DNA from: Candidatus Sysuiplasma jiujiangense
GTDB lineage: Archaea; Thermoplasmatota; Thermoplasmata; Sysuiplasmatales; Sysuiplasmataceae
Length of the DNA: 64,000 nucleotides
NCBI GenBank assembly: GCA_019721075.1
Contig: JAHEAD010000002.1
Span: 152,949 to 216,948 of the forward strand
Direction: 5' to 3'
Shown: piece after piece, positions 28,058 to 36,367 of the stretch
How the letters are laid out: each line of letters opens with the position of its first letter
How positions within the stretch are numbered: the first letter of the stretch is position 1
The notes under the pieces: model-generated
The model's input: the letters and a program-made list of their open reading frames with translations, nothing else
What the model was told of the DNA's origin: nothing
Database searches by the model: none
Program-made: the position numbers and the translations under genes

Positions 28058-28654
28058 TTGTCATACTCTGAAAAGAAGATAGCGGAATTCGTAAAGGAAC
28101 TCTCATCACCCTCGCCGACACCAGGAGGCGGTTCCGCATCCGCGATAGTCGCATCGGCAGCTGCGGCGCTGATTGTCATGGACTGCAATCTGACACTGGG
28201 AAAGGAGAAGTACGAGGCCATACAGGATAATGTCTCCGAAATCAGGCGCAGGAGCCAGAAGCTCTGCGGCCTGCTCCTGAAGCTTGCAGACCGTGATGCA
28301 AAAAGTTTTGATGCCGTAATGAAGGCGGTAGGGCTGCCGAAGGACACGGAGCTGAGAAAGCTGAAGAGGTATGAGCGGATCCAGAGCGCCCTCAAGCATG
28401 CCACAGAAGTACCGCTTGAGATAATGCAGCTCTGTTCAGAACTCCAGAAGATGGCCAACTACATGGCCGAAAAGGGCAACAGGAACAGCAGATCCGATGC
28501 GATGGTCGGCTGCATATTTGCCGAAGCGGCACTGAAAGGGGCCTACGAGAACCTGGAGATCAATCTTGAATCGATCAAGGACACGGCCTTTGTCGATGAA
28601 ATGAACAGGAAGGTGGCGGAACTGCTCCGATCGCCGCCTCAGTACGTGCGGTAG
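28058..28654 (+). CDS. Formimino-tetrahydrofolate cyclodeaminase-like protein
   Basis: A 198-residue all-helical FTCD C-terminal domain, predicted to convert 5-formimino-tetrahydrofolate to 5,10-methenyl-tetrahydrofolate and ammonia. The hallmark TPGGGSASAIVASAAAAL lies at residues 20-40, and an ADRDAKSFDAVMKA block follows. The start is a TTG at 28058, two bases after the ftcD stop; no in-frame ATG precedes the conserved region. It may also be annotated as methenyl-THF cyclohydrolase, a family it shares, but adjacency to ftcD favours the deaminase. Confidence 0.92.
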   Translation: MSYSEKKIAEFVKELSSPSPTPGGGSASAIVASAAAALIVMDCNLTLGKEKYEAIQDNVSEIRRRSQKLCGLLLKLADRDAKSFDAVMKAVGLPKDTELRKLKRYERIQSALKHATEVPLEIMQLCSELQKMANYMAEKGNRNSRSDAMVGCIFAEAALKGAYENLEINLESIKDTAFVDEMNRKVAELLRSPPQYVR

Positions 28655-28708
28655 GCTGTTTCTGCACCTTCCTGTTCTGTGGAGCATCCGGTTTCACGCT
28701 GCAAATAG

Positions 28709-28718
28709 AATAATATAT
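28709..28718 (+). promoter_or_regulatory. TATA-like box of the YdcF-family gene
   Basis: AATAATATAT lies about 29 bp before the ATG at 28743, the leaderless spacing. Confidence 0.5.
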
Positions 28719-28742
28719 GCTATCGGCAATCGAAACAGTGCC

Positions 28743-29300
28743 ATGCTGACAGTTGTTGTTGTCCTGGGATGCAGACCGGATGGGAACAGGCCCACCCCGG
28801 AGCTTACCAGAAGGGTGAAACATGGTGTGGAGACTGCCATGCGTGCGTCGAAAAGGGGGGAGAGCATGCTTCTCTTTTCAGGCGGAAAAACATCCGGGAC
28901 AGAAAGCGAAGCTTCCATCATGCACAGGGATTATGAACTGAACTACAGGGATATAGCCATACCATCCATACTTGAGAACAGGAGCCTTGACACCATCGGG
29001 AATGCGTATTTCAGCGCCAGGATACTGAAAAGACTTGAGTACGGCAGGATTGTCGTCGTGACTAGCCCGTTCCACGTTCCCCGCTCGAAGTATCTATTCT
29101 CGTTCATCCTCGGGAGGAGGGTGGGAAGCTCCACATTCGGCGCTGTTCCCGGAACCGTTCCGAAGGAGGAGAAAGCGCCCCTTGAGATGGCAAAGCATCT
29201 CTTTGCCGGCGTGAAAAGCGGCGACCTTGATGCAGTATGGGGAAGAATGCGCAGGATGCATCCATACTATATGCCGGGCAGCCTGAAGGCCCGCGCATAG
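28743..29300 (+). CDS. YdcF-family (DUF218) protein
   Basis: A 185-residue Rossmann-like DUF218 protein. It has VVVLGCRPDG, LLFSGGKTSGTESEA, LENRSLDTIGNA and VVTSPFHVPRSKYLF, the conserved spots around the presumed ligand pocket. Members include SanA, ElyC and YdcF, linked to envelope or SAM-binding roles, but no single function is established. Unlike envelope members it has no N-terminal TM helix and is probably cytosolic. It converges on the giant repeat protein gene, whose stop is 55 bases away. Confidence 0.83.
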   Translation: MLTVVVVLGCRPDGNRPTPELTRRVKHGVETAMRASKRGESMLLFSGGKTSGTESEASIMHRDYELNYRDIAIPSILENRSLDTIGNAYFSARILKRLEYGRIVVVTSPFHVPRSKYLFSFILGRRVGSSTFGAVPGTVPKEEKAPLEMAKHLFAGVKSGDLDAVWGRMRRMHPYYMPGSLKARA

Positions 29301-29355
29301 GGAATAAACTGCAGTGCACCTGGAGGCGAAGGCACGGTGCCGAAACATTGTCTGT

Positions 29356-32300
29356 TCACTTGTGCGCTATAGCCAGTCCGCATTCGCATCTGTCCGTCCT
29401 TGTCGAACAGACATCGTGGTACTCCCTGCCGCACCTGCACTCGTAAACTTCCATCCCCTCCCGTATCCTGCCCCTGCAGTACTGGCAGATACGTACAGCC
29501 TGAATGCTCCCTTTATCCATTCTGAACAGCTTGACGGTGACACTTTCGCCTTCGTCCAGGAGGTTTTTCGACCTGACCTCGACATTTACTTCGCCCGTTG
29601 CCCCTGACGAAATACCTATTCTCCTTTCCTGTCCGGGTTTGAGATTTCCAATGGTCTCGTTCATCCTGAATGTGCTGCCGCTGACGGTCGAGGTGACCTG
29701 GAGCGCAACTGCCTTCCCTGCATTAACAATCCTGACCGAAGCACCGCCCGCCTCATTCGCAGCCCGGATCTTGAGACGCGGAATCAGCGACTGCCTTGTT
29801 CTTTTCAGCTCCTCAAGTATCAGTGTTGCCTGTGCTGCCGAACTGTCCGGCAGGTCGGCATAAATTGCATTCAGCCTGCCATCAATATTTCTGAGATTCA
29901 CACCTGCATTGCGCAGCTCCCTGGAAATGCGCGCGATTTCGTCCTTCAATGGAGCCAGAGCCTTAAAAATCTCGGCCTTGCGGGCCGCATTCTCCCTGGT
30001 CTTCCGGAGATATGATATTGCCTCTTCATACCTCTGCTCTGAGACTAGCTCTTCTATTTTCCGATCTGCCTCAAGTCTGAGATCGTCCGGATAGCCAATG
30101 CCGTCCACAGCCCTCGACAGCGCCCCCTGAAGGGTCTCTATCATGACAAATGAGATATCCTTCAGCGCCGGACCGCTTATCGAGAGGGCATCAAGCATGT
30201 GACCTTCCATCATATTCTTCCTGGCCTGCTCCACCATACCCGGCCTGAATTCGATTCCGAGCTCCTCAGCTGCGGCAGTGGCCTTCTCAAGCCCGTTGAG
30301 GGCTGATACGCTTTCAGCCTGCAGCTTTTCCGAAGATGCTGCGTCAATTGAGGAAAGCAGCGAGAAAGCGTCTGATGTTCTGCCTTCCCTCAGGAATTCC
30401 CTGGCTCTCTGCAGGTCGTCAAACCAGCCCTTTTCTGAGACGCCTGCCTCGTTGTAGCTCTGAAGCCTCTTCTCGGTTTCGTCAACCCTTTCCCTGAGCA
30501 GCCTGACTTCAGACAGCATATCGTCCAGTATCTGCTCAATCCTGATCCCCTTCTCTATGACTTCACGGTATTTCTTTGCCGAAAGAAGGGATCTTATGGA
30601 TTCTGTCTCCTCCTTCAGGCTCTTTATCTCTACGCCTTGTTTCGCCGCCGATTCTATTTTTTCATTTGAAATATCAAGGGTGCGTTCTGCCATTTCCTTC
30701 TGGAGTTTCAGCCTGTCGTTCAGGTCCTTGATTTCAAGAAGGCCATCGATTGCGTTTTCGCTTCCCTGCTGGATTGCATCTGCAATTACGTCTATTTTCT
30801 TCCTTATCTCGGTCAGCCTGTCCTCAGAAATCAGCGACGTGACGGAAGCGGAATAGCGTTTCAGGAGTCCGGTACCGGAGGTTTTCAGCGACATGATGCA
30901 TATCTCGGTGCATTTCTGGGCTGTCTGCAGCGAGAGCAGATGCTGTTCATTGCTCAGCAGTGTCTTGGACTGCCTGAGCATTCCGATTGCACTGCCGTCT
31001 ATTATTCCGAGTTCGTCGAGCTTCTCGACAAAATTCTCCGCCTTACTGATGGCGTTTGCAGTCTCGGTCACCGCATTACGCGAGAAATTTAGTTCCTTGT
31101 CTGCAAGAGAGATACTGCTGAACGCCTGTTCATACTGCCCCCTGGCCAGAAGTTCTCTTGCCCTGTCGAGTCTCGATTCCACGAGCTTTACGTCTACGCC
31201 CTCCATTTCGGCCCTTGCGCTCTCCGCCGAGACCGATTTGACAGCACTTTCTATGGCATTCTGAATCACCGATTCAATATCGGCGGTTGCCTTTCTGCTG
31301 GCCAGAAGTGCGTCGTAATAGTTTCTTTCGCGCATGAGATTGCTGATGCTCACCCTCGTGTCTTCGAATTCCTGCACATCCAGGGAAAGGGAGCCCGCAA
31401 GCTGAATCAACCCTTTGAGTCTGATTATTTCCTTCGGTGCGAGAACGGATGACATTCCCCTGTCCTCCATCTCGAGAGCTTCCGATATTGCAGCGCTTGC
31501 TGAGAGATAATCGAAATGCTTAAGAGCGCTTCTTGCCGAGTTAAGCCGATCTTCCAGCCCTTCGATTGATAAATTGAGCTTCTTCGACTCCTGATACTGC
31601 CTTTCGGCCTTCTCCAGCTTTTCGGCAATCTCATCAACATGGCGAAGTTTTCCCTGTATCTCATCGTTCGCAAGGGAAACCATCCTGTTGGCCGTCTCGA
31701 AGTCCTCGAATTTGAGCGCGGCTCTTGCCCTTCCTATCAGGTTGTAGCCGTATCCTATTTCGATCTTCTTTCTCCTTGCAGTCGAAACCATTGCCATCAG
31801 ATCCGACATGACTTTGGAAAAGTAATCGGCGATAAGGCCGTAAATTATGTCGTGCGCCTCGCCTGCAGTTTTCAGGGCACCCTCCAGATCAATCGCCAAC
31901 TGTCTTTCCGCAGATTCCAGCATTGTGGTCGCCGATTTGACTGCAAGATTCGGGAAGATGGAGAGCAGGCGCCTCGATCTCTGTATAAGCGACTGCACCC
32001 TGAATACATCACCATTGCCTGACCAGTCCACAATATCCTTCGCAGTGCAGGCAGATCTGTAGTAGCTGTGATCCGCCTGGAGTTGTTTGGCCTCCTCCAC
32101 CAGTTTTCCGAGTCTCTCCTTCATGTTGCCGGTCGCCTGCTCGGTGCACTTTTTTGCTCTTTCCAGCCAGCTGTTGTTCATCTGCAGCAGCCTTGCCTCA
32201 ATCTCGGTGTCCATCCTGTTGGTAATCTCAATGCATTTGCTGTACTCTGAATTCCTGACAAATGAAACAGCGTTTTCCAGCTGCTCGTTCAGTTCGAGCG

Positions 32301-33756
32301 TTTCTGCGCCGAGATATTCGAGTGCTGAAATCTTCCTGTCGAGTGCGTCAATCTGGCTCGTGGAAAATGTCTCCAGCATCTGGTGCATGCTCTTGAGGAG
32401 GGATGTGGACGCTTCGATAAATTCTTCAAACTTCTTTTCCTCAAACTTGCGCTTTGCGTCGGCATACTTGATGCCTATGTCCACCGAATTGCTTATAAGG
32501 GATATGAGAACAGAATATTCATTTTCCATTTTTGAGAGAAGCTCATCGGCGCGGTTCATGCGCTCCGAAAGCTCTTTGGACTCCTCATTTGCAAGTTCGG
32601 CCATCCTGACCGCTTCCTCAAATCTTCTTTTCTTTACGAGCTCCCTCACCTCATTCAGCCTCTGGTTTATGCCGGTGAGATCGGCTCCTCTTTTCATCGC
32701 CTCTGCAATATACTTCCTGCTGTTGAATAAGACCCTGGCAATGTAGTCATATTTCGCCTTCTCGAATTCTGCTTCGAACGACTTCAGCGAGGAATAGGCT
32801 TTTTCAAAATTGCCTTCTGAAAGGAGTCGCTCGATTTCCTTGATCTTCAGAGACGACGACGATGCAACAGCCTCGTTGAGCGTGCTGTTTGAAAGCTCGC
32901 TCCGGATGGTTTTTATGTTTGCCTCGAAAGCCTTCCTCAGCCTCTGGTCCACATCCCTCCGCAGGGACAGAAGTAGAGACTCTAACTCACCAAATTTCTG
33001 TTCCGGGGGGAGTGCCTGGATTGATGCAAGACGGTCTTTCATCGATGATGTGCCAAGACCGAACAGACGCGATATCTCAATTCTGGCGGATATATCCTTG
33101 ATCTGCGCATCTGCGTTCTTCCTGAACTGCGAGACTATCGAAACGCCTGCCTCCTCGAGCAGCCGGAACGCATTTTCATAATTCCCGGAACTCATTTCAT
33201 TCCTGGCGCTGGAAAGCAGGCTATCGACACCTTCAATTGCAAGGCCGTGCGACTTTGCCTCCACTATCGTTCTCTGGACTTTAGAAAATTCATTGGAATA
33301 CAGTTCGGATAAATTCTTTTCCTCCCTCGACCATACCTCTGTAATTGCTGCGTCCGCACTCTCGTACTCCTTTCTTGCAAGGAGCATGCGCACCTGCTCA
33401 ATGTTCTCGCCGACCATGCCGATGTTTACCCCCTTCGAGCGGAGGAATTCAAGGATTCTTGCAGTTGAATCTATCCTTGAACTGAATATCTTCTGAAGTT
33501 CCTCGTTGAGGCCGTCTATCGCAACGGAGGCGGCAGAGATGCATTCCCTGTACTCCCTTGCGTTGAAACTGACTTCAGCCTTCTTTGAATTCTCCTGGAA
33601 GTCCTTTGAGGAAAATCCGATTTTTTCGCAGAGCAGCGCAAGTGAGGACAGCTCCCTCATCTTGGCCTCGGCGTCCTCCTTCTCCTGGGCTATTTCCTTC
33701 GCCTTGTCGGCAAGCTGCTTGCCGAGTTTCATGTTGCCGAAATAGTTTCCTGTCAA
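29356..33756 (-). CDS. Giant helical-repeat protein with C-terminal RING/PHD-like zinc finger
   Basis: A 1466-residue, highly charged, almost entirely helical protein. About a dozen degenerate units of roughly 90-110 residues recur, each with a helix ending in a pattern like (A/L)-x-x-G-x-Y/F-E-x-A followed by an acidic helix (for example ARKEYESADAAI, SSGNYENAFRLL, ARGQYEQAFSSI, SEQRYEEAISYL). Near 1330-1415 is a beta-rich domain (VRIVNAGKAVALQVT...RRIGISSG) of CARDB-like look. The end holds eight metal ligands: C1424, C1427, C1440, C1442, H1447, C1450, C1457, C1459, a C4HC3 order as in RING-CH/PHD fingers. No signal peptide or TM. The start is TTG 33756, about 22 bp below a TATATATA; ATG 33732 is possible. 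Function unknown; the repeats suggest a scaffold. Confidence 0.85.
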   Translation of the reverse strand: MTGNYFGNMKLGKQLADKAKEIAQEKEDAEAKMRELSSLALLCEKIGFSSKDFQENSKKAEVSFNAREYRECISAASVAIDGLNEELQKIFSSRIDSTARILEFLRSKGVNIGMVGENIEQVRMLLARKEYESADAAITEVWSREEKNLSELYSNEFSKVQRTIVEAKSHGLAIEGVDSLLSSARNEMSSGNYENAFRLLEEAGVSIVSQFRKNADAQIKDISARIEISRLFGLGTSSMKDRLASIQALPPEQKFGELESLLLSLRRDVDQRLRKAFEANIKTIRSELSNSTLNEAVASSSSLKIKEIERLLSEGNFEKAYSSLKSFEAEFEKAKYDYIARVLFNSRKYIAEAMKRGADLTGINQRLNEVRELVKKRRFEEAVRMAELANEESKELSERMNRADELLSKMENEYSVLISLISNSVDIGIKYADAKRKFEEKKFEEFIEASTSLLKSMHQMLETFSTSQIDALDRKISALEYLGAETLELNEQLENAVSFVRNSEYSKCIEITNRMDTEIEARLLQMNNSWLERAKKCTEQATGNMKERLGKLVEEAKQLQADHSYYRSACTAKDIVDWSGNGDVFRVQSLIQRSRRLLSIFPNLAVKSATTMLESAERQLAIDLEGALKTAGEAHDIIYGLIADYFSKVMSDLMAMVSTARRKKIEIGYGYNLIGRARAALKFEDFETANRMVSLANDEIQGKLRHVDEIAEKLEKAERQYQESKKLNLSIEGLEDRLNSARSALKHFDYLSASAAISEALEMEDRGMSSVLAPKEIIRLKGLIQLAGSLSLDVQEFEDTRVSISNLMRERNYYDALLASRKATADIESVIQNAIESAVKSVSAESARAEMEGVDVKLVESRLDRARELLARGQYEQAFSSISLADKELNFSRNAVTETANAISKAENFVEKLDELGIIDGSAIGMLRQSKTLLSNEQHLLSLQTAQKCTEICIMSLKTSGTGLLKRYSASVTSLISEDRLTEIRKKIDVIADAIQQGSENAIDGLLEIKDLNDRLKLQKEMAERTLDISNEKIESAAKQGVEIKSLKEETESIRSLLSAKKYREVIEKGIRIEQILDDMLSEVRLLRERVDETEKRLQSYNEAGVSEKGWFDDLQRAREFLREGRTSDAFSLLSSIDAASSEKLQAESVSALNGLEKATAAAEELGIEFRPGMVEQARKNMMEGHMLDALSISGPALKDISFVMIETLQGALSRAVDGIGYPDDLRLEADRKIEELVSEQRYEEAISYLRKTRENAARKAEIFKALAPLKDEIARISRELRNAGVNLRNIDGRLNAIYADLPDSSAAQATLILEELKRTRQSLIPRLKIRAANEAGGASVRIVNAGKAVALQVTSTVSGSTFRMNETIGNLKPGQERRIGISSGATGEVNVEVRSKNLLDEGESVTVKLFRMDKGSIQAVRICQYCRGRIREGMEVYECRCGREYHDVCSTRTDRCECGLAIAHK

Positions 33757-33977
33757 CTGGGCTTCACCGGCGTATATATATCATAATGAGTCAGCACAAC
33801 AGCTCGGATTTCCGTTCATTCCGTATAAATATAATGACGTAGTTACGCCGCCTGATTTTCAGCCAGCACTGCCTTTCGGGACGCAGGTGCTGGGCTGACT
33901 GCCGAAACTGCGTGATCCCGTATGGCTTCCAGGCTTCCTGGAGCGAGACATGTTCCGTCGCCGCAGAGGCTGCTGAC

Positions 33978-34859
33978 ATGTGGAAAAGATTATTCAACCG
34001 AAGCGTGATACCGGAGCCTATGGGATTGGATGCACTTGGATTGAGGATGCCTACGGGCGTGTCTGATTTTGACTCCATAATAGACGGCGGACTTCCTGCC
34101 GGTTCCGTTGTTCTTCTGCTTGGAGACGTAGGAAGCGGTTTCGTTGAATTTGCATACACATCCGCCGCCAAAATTTCGCTGGCAATGGAGAGACCTGCAT
34201 CGATGAGCTATCTTATGGGTGACAGAGCTGCCGCTGGCAGGCTGCCGGAAAACATTCATTACGTCACTTTCTTCAAACCCAGGGAGGAAATACTTCAGGA
34301 AATATTGTTTTCATTCAACGAGGAGTTCCACGGGGCATTTGAAAAGAACGTGAAATTCACTGACTTCTCTGAGTATTATTTTGAGAAGTCAGTGGTGCCT
34401 GCATCGTGGGTGGACAGGCAGGGAGGCCTGCTGAGAAAAGGCTCTTCCTCGCTCATAAACTCGATTGTCGATTTTCTTGACAGGCAGGCGCAGGGCAGCT
34501 TCATAATCATTGATTCACTGACAGATCTTCTCCTGAGCGAAAGCATAGAACTGATGGATATTGTCGCGATGCTCCGCGGGATACAGCGCATGTCAAAAAA
34601 ATGGAAAGGCGTCATCTACCTCCTGCTGACTGAGGGCATACTTGAGAAGAGGAAGGAGCAGATGATAATAGACAGCGTTGACGGCGTGTTTGTCTTCGAA
34701 TGGAGCAAGAATACCAGCAGCAGCAAGAGGCAGCGATACATCTACATATCGAAGTTTGTGAGCCTGATGCCGCATCTCGACGAGCAGAGAGTGGCCAGAT
34801 TTGCAACAACTCTGACATCCCAGAGCGGCCTCGTGGTAATAGATACGGAGAGGATATGA
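33978..34859 (+). CDS. KaiC-like protein with inactivated P-loop
   Basis: RecA/KaiC-fold protein of 293 residues. It starts like a KaiC domain (MPTGVSDFDSIIDGGLPAGSVVLLLGD), but Walker A reads GDVGSGFV: Phe and Val occupy the Lys and Ser/Thr positions (codon at 34140-34142). A hydrophobic Walker B-like strand IIIDSLTDLL remains. It is therefore unlikely to hydrolyse ATP alone. The downstream intact KaiC protein overlaps by four bases, suggesting an obligate heteromer of inactive and active subunits. I chose ATG 33978; the 22 residues an upstream GTG would add look non-coding. Confidence 0.82.
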   Translation: MWKRLFNRSVIPEPMGLDALGLRMPTGVSDFDSIIDGGLPAGSVVLLLGDVGSGFVEFAYTSAAKISLAMERPASMSYLMGDRAAAGRLPENIHYVTFFKPREEILQEILFSFNEEFHGAFEKNVKFTDFSEYYFEKSVVPASWVDRQGGLLRKGSSSLINSIVDFLDRQAQGSFIIIDSLTDLLLSESIELMDIVAMLRGIQRMSKKWKGVIYLLLTEGILEKRKEQMIIDSVDGVFVFEWSKNTSSSKRQRYIYISKFVSLMPHLDEQRVARFATTLTSQSGLVVIDTERI

Positions 34860-35557
34860 TGGCCTCCGTACAGCCCACAGGGATAGAGGGACTGGATGAC
34901 ATGCTGGGAGGGGGCATACCTGGAGGTGCCATTGTTGTCATACTGGGGTCATTCGGCACGGGCAAGACGACAATGAGCATCCAGTATCTTCTGAAGGGAC
35001 TGAGTTCGGGCGAAAAATGCATTTACATTTCTCTTGAGGAGGACGAGAAATCAATTGTAAAGAACGCTCTGACCTATGGATGGAGACTCGGCGATTACAC
35101 CGGTAACGGAATGCTCTCGATAATCAAGCTTGAGCCGTCAGATGCCAAAACAACGCTTGAACGAGTGAAGAGCGAATTTCCCCGGTTCATCCGTGAATTC
35201 GGCGCAAGCAGGGTCGTAATAGACTCGATCTCGCTGCTGACCATGCTTTACGAGAGCGAATCGGAGAAGAGAACAGGCCTTTTCAACCTGTGCGACCTGA
35301 TAAGGCAGTCCGGTGCAGGCGCTCTTCTGACTTCGGAAGTAAATGAAAACCACCCCTCTTCCTCCAGAGACGGAATGGTGGAATATACGGCGGACGGCGT
35401 AATACTTCTCCAGAGCACGGAGTCGAAGGACGCTTCTGAGCAACAGCTTACGCTCAGGGTCGTAAAAATGAGGGGTGTGGCCCATTCGAGGAGGATAAAG
35501 CCTTACAGCATTACGAGAGAAGGGATAGTTGTTCATTCCGGATCGGAGATATTCTGA
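34856..35557 (+). CDS. KaiC-like RecA-superfamily ATPase
   Basis: Single-domain KaiC protein of 233 residues with intact Walker A GSFGTGKTT (about residues 28-36), a catalytic YISLEEDEKS glutamate pair and Walker B VVIDSISLL, ending in KMRGVAHSRRIKPYSI, a typical KaiC finish. The start ATG at 34856 overlaps the stop of the degenerate partner (ATGA), so an upstream frame to 34700 is not coding. Archaeal single-domain KaiC proteins are implicated in signalling and in regulating taxis or transcription; the role here is unknown. Confidence 0.92.
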   Translation: MMASVQPTGIEGLDDMLGGGIPGGAIVVILGSFGTGKTTMSIQYLLKGLSSGEKCIYISLEEDEKSIVKNALTYGWRLGDYTGNGMLSIIKLEPSDAKTTLERVKSEFPRFIREFGASRVVIDSISLLTMLYESESEKRTGLFNLCDLIRQSGAGALLTSEVNENHPSSSRDGMVEYTADGVILLQSTESKDASEQQLTLRVVKMRGVAHSRRIKPYSITREGIVVHSGSEIF

Positions 35558-35640
35558 AGTAAGCGTTTCCAACCGGACATTTCACTGAAAAGCGCGGTGA
35601 CCAGTCAACTCTATATCGGTGAAATAATTAGTTCCCCGTG

Positions 35641-36228
35641 ATGGAGAATAAAATCCCGCCCGGACAGTTCTGGGGAAGGAAATTTGTAATCTACACGATA
35701 AACGGCGTTCCGCAGGTCGATCTGCAGAACTACAGGTTTGAACTGTTCGGAAGCGTTGACAGGCCCATTGCCATGGGCCTCGACGAGATTAGAGCCGTCT
35801 CGGACACAAAAATCACCAGGGACTTCCATTGCGTTACAAAATGGAGCATAAAGGACTGTGAATGGAAGGGCGTTCCTTTTTCTGAACTCAGTTCCAGGGC
35901 AGGTATCCGCTCGGAGGCAAACTTCGCGTATGCCTACTGCCTTGACGGCTATACGACTGTCATACCTGTCGAAAACATGCGTGACGCATTGCTTGCCATC
36001 GGACTGAACGGAGAGGACATTTCGCCCAAACAGGGTGCGCCGGTAAGGCTGGTGGTGCCGTCGCTGTACGGATGGAAAAGCGCAAAATGGGTCCATGCAA
36101 TTGAACTGCTGAAGGATTACAGGGACGGTTACTGGGAGGAGCGGGGATACCATGAGAGAGGAGATTTCATGCTTGAGGAACGTTACAAGGATCCTGCAGC
36201 CAGATTTATCCACAAGAAGGTAGCCTGA
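35641..36228 (+). CDS. Sulfite oxidase-like molybdopterin oxidoreductase
   Basis: Soluble 195-residue protein with only the Moco-binding oxidoreductase domain. The cofactor-ligating Cys64 sits in DFHCVTKWS, followed by WKGVPFSEL, a VPSLYGWKSAKWV block and an EERGYHERGDFMLEERY end, all typical of archaeal COG2041 proteins. There is no dimerisation domain, heme domain, twin-Arg signal or TM, so its electron partner and substrate are open. A TATATCG near 35611 lies 28 bp before the ATG; the in-frame GTG at 35638 adds one residue. Confidence 0.9.
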   Translation: MENKIPPGQFWGRKFVIYTINGVPQVDLQNYRFELFGSVDRPIAMGLDEIRAVSDTKITRDFHCVTKWSIKDCEWKGVPFSELSSRAGIRSEANFAYAYCLDGYTTVIPVENMRDALLAIGLNGEDISPKQGAPVRLVVPSLYGWKSAKWVHAIELLKDYRDGYWEERGYHERGDFMLEERYKDPAARFIHKKVA

Positions 36229-36332
36229 TTTTACTCTGTTCCTCCTTTCCTCCGTGTTGAATCAGGCAGGCAACATCCAGACGGAACGGTTCAGGCTGCA
36301 TGATGCAGGCGGCTGCGAATACAGGAACGAAA

Positions 36333-36346
36333 CTATATCTTTTTAT
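36333..36346 (+). promoter_or_regulatory. TATA-like box of the KDG kinase gene
   Basis: CTATATCTTTTTAT lies 22-35 bp before the ATG at 36368. It supports this start over longer in-frame extensions back to 36254. Confidence 0.5.
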
Positions 36347-36367
36347 CCGGTCTGCAATACAAGCCTC

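Noticed and set aside
30557-33745. Long Ser-rich frames on the plus strand across the giant repeat gene
   Set aside because: They are antisense shadows of a Glu/Lys/Arg-rich helical protein; no promoter or domain support.
33912-33977. 22-residue extension of the first KaiC protein
   Set aside because: Composition unlike the family; the ATG at 33978 leads directly into the KaiC domain.
34700-34855. 52-residue N-terminal extension of the second KaiC protein
   Set aside because: It lies inside the first KaiC gene in another frame; the ATG at 34856 gives a four-base overlap and a normal KaiC N-terminus.
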